Shown here: piece after piece, positions 35,901 through 42,438 of the stretch
How positions within the stretch are numbered: position 1 is the first letter of the stretch
Layout: each line of letters starts with the position of its first letter
DNA from: UBA2334 sp964396895
Lineage (GTDB): Bacteria; Pseudomonadota; Gammaproteobacteria; Burkholderiales; Burkholderiaceae_C
Assembly: GCA_964396895.1 (NCBI GenBank)
Contig: CAYNGJ010000018.1
Coordinates: forward strand, 1 to 64,000
DNA length: 64,000 nt
Reading direction: 5' to 3'
Position numbers and translations under genes: made by a program
Notes under the pieces: model-generated
Database searches by the model: none
Seen by the model: the letters and a program-made list of their open reading frames with translations, nothing else
What the model was told of the DNA's origin: nothing

Positions 35901-36479
35901 ACCGCCACCGAGCGCAAAACCTTCCTGGACGCGCAATCGGCCGACCTGAACGAGGCCATACAGACGCTGGAAGACGCCATCCGCAAGATCGACGCCGAAA
36001 CCCGCGACCTGCTGGGCAGCACCTTCGACGCCGTCAACATGCACTTTGGCCGCATGTTCCCCGAGCTGTTCGGCGGTGGTCAGGCCCTGCTGCGCATGAC
36101 GGGCGACGAAATTTTGGATGCGGGTGTGCAGGTCATGGCCCAGCCGCCGGGCAAAAAGAACCAGACCATTCATCTGCTGTCGGGCGGCGAAAAAGCGCTG
36201 ACCGCCATCGCGCTGGTGTTTGCCATCTTCCAGCTCAACCCCGCGCCGTTTTGCCTGCTCGACGAGGTGGACGCCCCGCTGGACGACGCCAACACCGAGC
36301 GCTATGCCAAACTGGTGGCCAGCATGAGCAAGGGCACCCAGTTTTTGTTCATCAGCCACAACAAAATTGCCATGGAAATGGCACAACACCTGATCGGTGT
36401 GACCATGCAGGAGCAAGGCGTGTCGCGCATTGTGGCCGTGGACATGGAAGCCGCCGTGGGCCTGGCCCTGGCCGATTGA
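32940..36479 (+). CDS. smc: Chromosome segregation protein SMC
   Basis: 1179 residues. Residues 1-170 hold the N-terminal half of the ATPase head (KLSGFKSFAEPTHF, Walker A GPNGCGKSN), then a long coiled coil, a hinge at roughly 500-660, a second coiled coil, and the C-terminal half with LLSGGEKALTAIAL and the Walker B CLLDEVDAPLDDAN. It forms the ring that organises the replicated chromosome with ScpA and ScpB. Start is GTG at 32940, where family homology (VRLNSIKL) begins; the frame is open 48 codons upstream. First gene of a smc-zipA-ligA run. Confidence 0.95.
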   Translation: MRLNSIKLSGFKSFAEPTHFQLPGQLVGVVGPNGCGKSNIMDAVRWVLGESKASELRGESMQDVIFSGTTTRKAASRASVELVFDNADHRAGGQWGQFAEVAVRRVLTRDGNSSYFINNQLVRRRDVQDVFLGTGLGPRAYAIIGQGTISRIIESRPEELRLFLEEAAGVSKYKERRRETGNRLADTRDNLTRVEDILRELNANLDKLTQQAAVATQYKSLLERSTLRQHQLWFLKRAEAEAEQSRIQLEGQRALTELEGRMADLRRTESELETLRQAHYAAGDHVNQAQGALYESTADVGKLEAEIRFVVEGRRRVELRLAQLREQTEQWTQRAQQAHDEREALGEQGMGAEEQAEVLAAQLEDQAAQLPAHEDAQRQAQGQAATQRQAVVAVQQALGVLAAEQRSVDEQTRQLNARRDKLGQDRQALGLPDESRLGQLRAQLEEATEWQAEAAARLEDGQAQTPVLDDERRQRQQQLNAEAATVSQLSAKLDALRALQEKVQTSGKLQPWLARQGLDGLQALWKRLHIQSGWETALESALRERMGALEVSRLDMLRALAADAPPARLAFYAPPAAEAATVPPVPTGVGQRLSELLRVEDPALRHLLADWLQGCHTAPTLDEALALRDRLPPGEAIYTPAGHAVSRHAVAFYAPDSEQSGLLARAQEMEHLEKEVRAHTLIADEARSALARAEAACADGAQRVHTARAEATQAQSRCHELQVEVLRLSNQAEQARQRSEQLAADLAEVDGQLEELQERRVTAEARFEELDMQLADAQERHAQLEDRVTDTERRLAQAREHLRALERQAQEATFAHRSLQARQGELARAADTARQQLASIAQEEQRAHDEMARLSDAAAQGGLQEALEKKLAREQALSARRSEYDDLSTRLRAADEQRLKHERELDPMRQRITDFQLKEQAARLAFEQYRLLLDEAGQATPEALAVLAEGIATEQVKLQGLQAEIDRLQRDMAALGPVNLAALDELATATERKTFLDAQSADLNEAIQTLEDAIRKIDAETRDLLGSTFDAVNMHFGRMFPELFGGGQALLRMTGDEILDAGVQVMAQPPGKKNQTIHLLSGGEKALTAIALVFAIFQLNPAPFCLLDEVDAPLDDANTERYAKLVASMSKGTQFLFISHNKIAMEMAQHLIGVTMQEQGVSRIVAVDMEAAVGLALAD

Positions 36480-36528
36480 GCCAGAATCCGGGGCATCGCC
36501 AACCGACTGACGCAAGAGAATTCACGCA

Positions 36529-37578
36529 ATGAGCAACCTTCAACTGGGCCTGGCCATGCTGGGCGGGGTCATTCTGGCGGCCGTGGTGGCCTACAACGCC
36601 TGGGTCACGCGCAAAAGTGCGCCCCGCAAGGCCGATGCGGGCAGTGCGCCCGTGGGCCAACCCGACGACGAGCGCCAGGAGCCCGCCTTTGACGCCACCG
36701 ACCCGCTGCAGCCCCTGGACGAGGCCAGCGTGCCCGCCGCCCGCTCGGCCGACAAAAAGCCGGGGCTGGACGCCCTCATTGACGTGGTGGTGCCCCTGGC
36801 CCTGGAGGCCGAGGTGTCGGGCGACGCCATCCTGGCCGCCATGCCCGGCACCCGGCGCGTGGGCAGCAAACCCTTTGCCATCGAGGCCCGCCTGCCCGGC
36901 ACCGACGAGTGGGAAAGCCCCCGACCCGGCCAGCGCTACAGCGCGGTGCAGGCCGGGGTACAGCTGGCCAACCGCCACGGCCCCTTGAACGAGATCGAGT
37001 TTTCCGAATTCGTCATGAAAACCCAGGCCCTGGCCGACGCCCTGGGCGCCACCCCCGATTTCCCCGAAATGCGCGACGAGGTGCTGCGTGGCCGCGAGCT
37101 GGACCAGTTCGCCAGCACACACGACGCGCAGCTGGGCTTCACCCTGCGCGCCGTGCAGGCCGCCTGGAGCCCCGGCTACGTGCAGCAGCACGCCGCCCGC
37201 CTGGGCTTTGTGGCGGGCGCGCTGCCCGGGCGCATGGTGCTGCCCGGTGCCGAGGGGGGCCAGGCGCCCGTGCTGGGCCTGATGTTCGACACCCAGGCAG
37301 CCCTGGCCGACGACCCCGAGCAAACCGCGCTGCGCGAGGTCAGCCTGTTGCTGGATGTGGCCCATGTGCCGCAGGCCGAGCGACCCTACCAGCGCATGCG
37401 CGAGGTGGCCACCGCCCTGGCCCAGGCCATGGACGGCGCCATCACCGACGACCAGGGCCAACGCCTGCCCGACGCCACGCTGGACCAGATCGGCAGCGAC
37501 CTCGACAGCCTGTACCAGGCCCTGGCCGAGCGCGACCTGCACGCCGGCAGCGCCCTGGCACGCCGCCTGTTCAGCTGA
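36529..37578 (+). CDS. zipA: Cell division protein ZipA-like
   Basis: 349 residues. An N-terminal membrane helix (LGLAMLGGVILAAVVAY) is followed by a charged, Pro-rich linker and a C-terminal globular domain with LEAEVSGDAILAAM at its start and LMFDTQAALADDPEQ within; this is the ZipA layout, in which the soluble domain binds FtsZ and tethers it to the membrane. Sequence conservation in this family is low, so the call rests on layout and on the smc-zipA-ligA gene order seen in proteobacteria. Confidence 0.85.
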   Translation: MSNLQLGLAMLGGVILAAVVAYNAWVTRKSAPRKADAGSAPVGQPDDERQEPAFDATDPLQPLDEASVPAARSADKKPGLDALIDVVVPLALEAEVSGDAILAAMPGTRRVGSKPFAIEARLPGTDEWESPRPGQRYSAVQAGVQLANRHGPLNEIEFSEFVMKTQALADALGATPDFPEMRDEVLRGRELDQFASTHDAQLGFTLRAVQAAWSPGYVQQHAARLGFVAGALPGRMVLPGAEGGQAPVLGLMFDTQAALADDPEQTALREVSLLLDVAHVPQAERPYQRMREVATALAQAMDGAITDDQGQRLPDATLDQIGSDLDSLYQALAERDLHAGSALARRLFS

Positions 37579-37592
37579 AGCGGGCGGCGCAC

Positions 37593-39761
37593 ATGGGCAG
37601 TCCCTCATTCCCACAGCAGGGCAATTTTTTTGATGAAAATAAGGCTTCAGCGCTTGATGGTATTGAATTGTCAGCTACTGAAATAGATGGTTTGGTGGCC
37701 CAGCTCAACCACCACGCCCACCGGTATTACGTGCTCGACGCTCCCGAGGTGCCCGATGCCGAGTACGACCGCCTGTTCCAGCGCCTGCAGGCCCTGGAAG
37801 CCGCGCACCCCGAGCTGGTCCGCCCCGATTCACCCACCCAGCGCGTGGGCGGGCGGCCGTTGGACGGCTTTTCGCCCGTGCGCCACGCCGTGCCCATGCT
37901 CAGCATCCGCACCGAAACCGACACCGAAGCCACCGGGGCCGAGGCCTTTGACGCCCGCATCCGCCGCGAATTGGGCCTGGGCGAGTCCGACGCGCCCGTG
38001 CAGTACGTGGCCGAGCCCAAATTCGACGGCCTGGCCATGGGTCTGCGCTACGAACACGGCGTGCTGGTGCAGGCCGCGACCCGGGGTGATGGCGAGGTGG
38101 GCGAGGACGTGACCCAGAACATCCGCACCATCGGCCAAATCCCCCTCAAGCTGCTGGCTCGCCCAGGCCAACCCGTGCCCCCGGTGCTGGAGGTGCGCGG
38201 CGAGGTGTACATGCGCCGCGACGCCTTCGATGCCCTCAACGAGCGCCAGCGCCAAAAAATGGCCGCCGGGGTCAAGGGCGAAAAAACCTTTGTCAACCCG
38301 CGCAACGCCGCCGCCGGTGCCGTGCGCCAGCTGGACCCCGCCATTGCCGCCCAACGCCCCTTGAGCTTTTTTGCTTATGGCCTGGGCGAGGTGTCCAGCC
38401 CCGCCGACGGTGGCCCCTCCTGGGCCAGCCAGTGGGACATGCTGCAGGCCTTGCGGGCCTGGGGGTTCCCGGTGTCCTCGCTGGCCGCCGTGGCCACGGG
38501 GGCCGCAGAGCTGGTGGCCTTTCACCGGCAGCTGGGCCTGCAGCGCGATGCGCTGCCCTTTGACATCGACGGGGTGGTGTACAAGGTCAACCGCCTGGAC
38601 CTGCAGCGCAGCCTGGGCTTTGTGACCCGCGAGCCCCGTTGGGCCGTGGCCCACAAATACCCGGCTCAGGAGCAAATGACCACGGTGCTGGCCATTGAGG
38701 TGCAGGTGGGCCGCACCGGCAAGCTCACCCCCGTGGCCAAGCTGGCCCCGGTGTTTGTGGGCGGCGTGACCGTGACCAACGCCACCCTGCACAACGAAGA
38801 CGAGGCCCGCCGCAAAGACGTGCGCGTGGGCGACACCGTGGTGGTGCGCCGCGCGGGCGACGTCATTCCCGAAGTGGTGGGCGTGGTGCCCCGCAGCGGC
38901 ACCACCGCGCCCGACGGCAGCCCTTGGCCCGAGCGCGGCGCGCCCTACACCGCACCCGCCCACTGCCCCGTGTGTGGCAGCGAGGCCGCGCGCGAAGAGG
39001 GCGAGGTGGACACCCGTTGCACCGGTGGTCTGTTCTGCGGCGCGCAGCGCAAGCAGGCCATCCTGCACTTTGCGCAGCGCCGGGCGGTCGAAATTGAGGG
39101 CCTGGGCGAAAAGCTGGTGGACCAGCTGGTGGATGGCCAGGTCATCCACACCCTGCCCGATCTCTACCGCCTGGGCCTGGTGGCCCTGGCCAGCCTGGCG
39201 CGCATGGCCGACAAATCGGCGCAAAACCTGCTGGCCGCGCTGGAAAAGTCCAAACACACCACCTTGCCGCGCTTTTTGTTTGGCCTGGGCATCCGGCACG
39301 TGGGAGAAACCACGGCCAAAGACTTGGCCAAACACTTCGGGCGGCTGGACGCCATCATGGACGCCACCGAGGAACAGCTGCTGGCCGTGCGCGACGTGGG
39401 GCCGGTGGTGGCGCACAGCCTGTACACGTTTTTTCAGCAGGCTCACAACCGCGAGGTGGTGGAGCAGCTGCGTGCCTGCGGCGTCACCTGGCCCGAAGGC
39501 GAGGGCACGGCCGACAACCCCACCCCTCAGGTGCTGGCGGGGTTGACGGTGGTGCTCACCGGCACACTGCCCACCCTCAGCCGCGATGCGGCCAAAGACC
39601 TGCTGGAGGCCGCCGGGGCCAAGGTGACGGGCTCGGTCAGCAAAAAAACCAGTTTGGTGGTGGCCGGTGCAGAAGCGGGCAGCAAGCTCGACAAGGCCCG
39701 CGAACTGGGCATTGAGGTGCTGGACGAAGCCGGCCTGCTGGCCCGACTGGCGCGGGCCTGA
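37593..39761 (+). CDS. ligA: NAD-dependent DNA ligase
   Basis: 722 residues, slightly longer than most. The adenylation lysine is in EPKFDGLA, followed by EVRGEVYM and FDIDGVVYKVN; the Cys4 zinc finger (CPVCGSE ... CTGG ... CGAQ), HhH repeats and a C-terminal BRCT domain from about 640 complete the family set. It seals nicks during replication and repair. Residues 11-33, ahead of the first helix (ELSATEIDGLVAQLN), come from an AT-rich mini-repeat. It starts 14 bases after zipA. Confidence 0.95.
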   Translation: MGSPSFPQQGNFFDENKASALDGIELSATEIDGLVAQLNHHAHRYYVLDAPEVPDAEYDRLFQRLQALEAAHPELVRPDSPTQRVGGRPLDGFSPVRHAVPMLSIRTETDTEATGAEAFDARIRRELGLGESDAPVQYVAEPKFDGLAMGLRYEHGVLVQAATRGDGEVGEDVTQNIRTIGQIPLKLLARPGQPVPPVLEVRGEVYMRRDAFDALNERQRQKMAAGVKGEKTFVNPRNAAAGAVRQLDPAIAAQRPLSFFAYGLGEVSSPADGGPSWASQWDMLQALRAWGFPVSSLAAVATGAAELVAFHRQLGLQRDALPFDIDGVVYKVNRLDLQRSLGFVTREPRWAVAHKYPAQEQMTTVLAIEVQVGRTGKLTPVAKLAPVFVGGVTVTNATLHNEDEARRKDVRVGDTVVVRRAGDVIPEVVGVVPRSGTTAPDGSPWPERGAPYTAPAHCPVCGSEAAREEGEVDTRCTGGLFCGAQRKQAILHFAQRRAVEIEGLGEKLVDQLVDGQVIHTLPDLYRLGLVALASLARMADKSAQNLLAALEKSKHTTLPRFLFGLGIRHVGETTAKDLAKHFGRLDAIMDATEEQLLAVRDVGPVVAHSLYTFFQQAHNREVVEQLRACGVTWPEGEGTADNPTPQVLAGLTVVLTGTLPTLSRDAAKDLLEAAGAKVTGSVSKKTSLVVAGAEAGSKLDKARELGIEVLDEAGLLARLARA
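37624..37690. repeat. Mini-repeat copy C, in frame near the 5' end of ligA
   Basis: AT-rich island that reads GAAAATAAGGCTTCAGCGC, a variable middle, then TGTCAGCTACTGAAAT. It encodes ENKASALDGIELSATE in the same reading frame as the dapE copy. Confidence 0.8.
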
Positions 39762-39774
39762 AGCGGCCCGCCCG

Positions 39775-40149
39775 TTACTTGAACTTGTAGTGGTCGCGGT
39801 TGAGCACCGCGGCCACGGCCGTGACCTCTTCGGGGAACATCTGCAGGCTGAGCATGGTGTTGCACTGTTCCACCATGCCGCGCAGCAAACCCGGCTCGTT
39901 GATGCGGCCCGCCGGTTTGTACATGGCGCTGCCATCCCCCCCCACTTTGCCCACATGGCACTGGGTGCATTTGCCCTGGGCAATCAGCTGTTCGCCCAGT
40001 TTCAGGTCGGCGTCTTTGAAAATGGCCGGTCCGGCGGCCTGCGCGAGTCCCGCGCCGACCAGGCACAGGCCAACCAGTGTGCCGCGCAGGGTGCTCAAAG
40101 GGGGGGCAATGTGAGGAATGTTGGCAATCGAAGAATGGGTTGAATTCAC
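39775..40149 (-). CDS. Small periplasmic c-type cytochrome
   Basis: 124 residues. A signal peptide (LVGLCLVGAGLAQAAG) precedes a single haem-binding CTQCH at about residue 62 in QGKCTQCHVGK. Several methionines follow (MYKPAG, LSLQMFPEE), one of which may be the sixth haem ligand. A single-domain class I cytochrome of the periplasm; redox partner unknown. It is divergent from the diguanylate cyclase gene and convergent with ligA. Confidence 0.83.
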   Translation of the reverse strand: MNSTHSSIANIPHIAPPLSTLRGTLVGLCLVGAGLAQAAGPAIFKDADLKLGEQLIAQGKCTQCHVGKVGGDGSAMYKPAGRINEPGLLRGMVEQCNTMLSLQMFPEEVTAVAAVLNRDHYKFK

Positions 40150-40220
40150 GGCGTTACTCCTTGCATGGTCAATACCAGCCCGATGCTAGACTGTGTGGCA
40201 TCAAGTCTCAAGCCAATGCT

Positions 40221-40994
40221 GTGAAATCTCTTCATCCCAACCGTTGTGTCGATGTGGAAGCCCTGCGCCTCGATTCGGCCCTGAGGCTCATCGAGCAATC
40301 CGGTCAGGCCGTCCAGACCGAGGGTGAGGTGCCGCAGGCGTATGTGCAGTCGGTCATCGACGCGCTGTGCAGCCTGTCGTCGCGCGACTCGCTCACGGGT
40401 TTGGCCAACCGCCGCAGTTTTGCACAGGCCATGGAGCGCGAACTCGACCGTGTGGCCCGCATGGGCGACGAAGCCCTGTTGCTCATGGTGGACATCGACC
40501 ACTTCAAGCAGGTCAACGACACACACGGTCACTTGGTGGGCGACGAGGTGCTCAAACAGCTCTCTCAGCGCTTGCTGGACTGCGTGCGGCCCATGGACAC
40601 CGTGGCCCGTTTTGGCGGTGAGGAATTTGCCGTGGTGCTGCCCAACTGCTCACACACCTATGGCGAAGTGGTGGCCGAGCGCATCCGCCGCTCGGTGGAA
40701 GACAAACCCTTTGTGGTGGGCATGGGCTTGACGCTCAGCCTGACGGTGAGCGTGGGCGGTGCCTACGCGCCGCAGTGGATACGCTCCGAAGCCGCCATCT
40801 GGACCGAGCGGGCCGACCGCCAGCTCTACCGCGCCAAGCGCGAGGGCCGCAACGGCGTGTGCCTGGAAGAAACCTTTGACACCGTGGTGTCCATCGAGGA
40901 AAAAGAATTGTTGTACGGCGCGTTGAATTTAGGCGGGTATGAACCCCTGCAGACCCTGTCTGCCGACGGCAACGGACAGATGAATCACCCATGA
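40221..40994 (+). CDS. Diguanylate cyclase (GGDEF domain)
   Basis: About 257 residues from a GTG start; the exact start is uncertain because the frame is open to 40077 and lacks an in-frame ATG nearby. A GGDEF domain starts at SSRDSLTGLANRRSF, with DIDHFKQVND and the active FGGEEF. An RPMD (RxxD) lies exactly five residues before GGEEF, the product-inhibition I-site. No membrane helix is present, and the region before the domain is short, so it is a cytoplasmic enzyme without an evident sensor. The stop overlaps the next ATG as ATGA, linking it to a MinD-like ATPase. Confidence 0.88.
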   Translation: MKSLHPNRCVDVEALRLDSALRLIEQSGQAVQTEGEVPQAYVQSVIDALCSLSSRDSLTGLANRRSFAQAMERELDRVARMGDEALLLMVDIDHFKQVNDTHGHLVGDEVLKQLSQRLLDCVRPMDTVARFGGEEFAVVLPNCSHTYGEVVAERIRRSVEDKPFVVGMGLTLSLTVSVGGAYAPQWIRSEAAIWTERADRQLYRAKREGRNGVCLEETFDTVVSIEEKELLYGALNLGGYEPLQTLSADGNGQMNHP

Positions 40995-41854
40995 GCACCA
41001 ATCCCACCCCCGCCGTCACCCGCCCCGCCGTGGTGTACCAGCCCATGTTCCCCGCCGACCCCAAGCGTGCCCTGGTGTTTGCCGTCACCAGCGGAAAAGG
41101 GGGTGTGGGCAAGACCTTTGTGTCGGCCAACACGGCCGCAGCCCTGGCCAAACGCGGTCAGCGCGTACTGGTGCTCGACGCCGACCTGGGCCTGGCCAAC
41201 CTGGATGTGGTGCTCAACCTCTACCCCAAAACCACGCTGCACGACGTGTTCACCGGCAAGGCCACGCTGCGCGAAGCCATTTTGCGGGCCCCTGGCGGTT
41301 TCGACGTGTTGCTGGCCGGCTCTGGCCTGGTCGAGTACTCGCGCCTGACCTCCGACGTGCGCGAGCAGTTCCAGACGGTGTTGCACGACGTCATGCGCGA
41401 CTACGACGTGGTCATTCTGGACACCGGTGCGGGCATTTCGGACGTGGTGCTGTATGCCATTTCCCTGGCCGACGAGGTGCTGCTGGTGTCCACCCCCGAG
41501 CCGACCTCACTCACCGACGCCTACGCCACCATCAAGGTGCTGGCCGCGCAGCAGGGGCGGCGCACCATCCGGGTGGTCATCAACCAAACGTTGCAGCCCG
41601 GTGAGGGCCGCACCATCACCACCCAGCTGCAGCGGGTGGTGGACCGTTTTGTGCCCGCCCTGGGCAGTGGGCCGGTGGTGTTGTCGCACGTGGGCGACAT
41701 TCCGTCGGACACGGCGGTGCGCAACGCGGTGCAAAAGCGCCAACTGTTGTTCACCAGCGTGCCCGGGTCGGCTCCGGCCCAGGCCATTTCGGGCATGGCC
41801 TCGCGCCTGGGCGACCTGGTGCAGCGCTGGCAAGCCGTGCGCGCTGTGGACTGA
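40991..41854 (+). CDS. MinD/ParA-family ATPase, FlhG-like
   Basis: 287 residues. The deviant Walker A SGKGGVGKT begins near residue 34, DADLGLANLDVVLN gives switch I, and ILDTGAGISD the Walker B region; TPEPTSLTDAYATIKV is typical of the FlhG/YlxH/MinD branch. Members set polar organelle number or division position. There is no flhF or flagellar gene nearby and no clear amphipathic C-terminal membrane anchor. It is translated together with the diguanylate cyclase, suggesting a shared role in c-di-GMP-controlled placement of a surface structure; that is inference. Confidence 0.82.
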   Translation: MSTNPTPAVTRPAVVYQPMFPADPKRALVFAVTSGKGGVGKTFVSANTAAALAKRGQRVLVLDADLGLANLDVVLNLYPKTTLHDVFTGKATLREAILRAPGGFDVLLAGSGLVEYSRLTSDVREQFQTVLHDVMRDYDVVILDTGAGISDVVLYAISLADEVLLVSTPEPTSLTDAYATIKVLAAQQGRRTIRVVINQTLQPGEGRTITTQLQRVVDRFVPALGSGPVVLSHVGDIPSDTAVRNAVQKRQLLFTSVPGSAPAQAISGMASRLGDLVQRWQAVRAVD

Positions 41855-41866
41855 AGGCGACCGGCC

Positions 41867-42391
41867 ATGGCGGTGCGCCCCATCCTGAAAATGGGCGACC
41901 CGCGCCTGCTGCGCACGGCGCAGTCCGTCACCGACTTTGCCAGCCCCGCGCTGGCCGCCCTGGTGCAAGACCTGCACGACACCATGGCCGCCGCCAATGG
42001 CGCGGGCTTGGCCGCGCCCCAGATCGGGGTGGACCTGCAGGTGGTGGTGTTTGGCTCAGGGCAACCCAACCCCCGCTACCCCGAGGCGCCGGTGGTGCCC
42101 CCCACCGTGCTCGTCAATCCCGTGCTGACCCCGCTGGGCGACGCGCAGCAGAGCGACTGGGAGGGGTGCCTGTCGGTGCCGGGCCTGCGGGGCCAGGTGC
42201 CGCGCTGGCAGCACCTGCGCTACCAGGGGCAGGACGAGCGGGGGCAGCCCATTGACCGCACCGTCGAGGGCTTTCACGCCCGCGTGGTGCAGCACGAGTG
42301 TGACCACCTGCTGGGCACGCTCTACCCCATGCGCATGACCGACTTCACCCGCTTCGGTTTCACCGAGGTGTTGTTTCCCAATTTGACGTAA
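41867..42391 (+). CDS. def: Peptide deformylase
   Basis: 174 residues. The three family motifs GAGLAAPQIG, WEGCLSVPGLRG and QHECDHLLG are intact, providing the metal-binding Cys and two His. It removes the formyl group from nascent proteins. It follows the MinD-like gene by 12 bases. No fmt gene is adjacent. Confidence 0.94.
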   Translation: MAVRPILKMGDPRLLRTAQSVTDFASPALAALVQDLHDTMAAANGAGLAAPQIGVDLQVVVFGSGQPNPRYPEAPVVPPTVLVNPVLTPLGDAQQSDWEGCLSVPGLRGQVPRWQHLRYQGQDERGQPIDRTVEGFHARVVQHECDHLLGTLYPMRMTDFTRFGFTEVLFPNLT

Positions 42392-42438
42392 AAAAGCCCG
42401 CCAGCGCTTTGCTGTCGGACTTTTGTAGCTACAAAATC
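42390..42438. repeat. Mini-repeat copy F between def and glnD
   Basis: Reads AAAAAAGCCCGCCAGCGC, a spacer, then TTTTGTAGCTACAAAAT; this matches the flanks of the copies inside dapE and ligA. The pairing AAAAG-CCG / CGG-CTTTT forms an imperfect hairpin with A and T runs on either side, so it could act as a bidirectional terminator for the convergent def and glnD genes. Confidence 0.7.

Noticed and set aside
33612..36515. A 967-codon open frame antisense to smc
   Set aside because: High-GC coding sequence leaves its complement free of stops; the translation is a low-complexity Gly/Leu/Gln-rich string with no domain, and the sense strand is an unmistakable SMC.
36909..37592. Upstream extension of the ligA frame through zipA
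   Set aside because: The extension is an out-of-frame reading of zipA; ligA homology starts just after ATG 37593.
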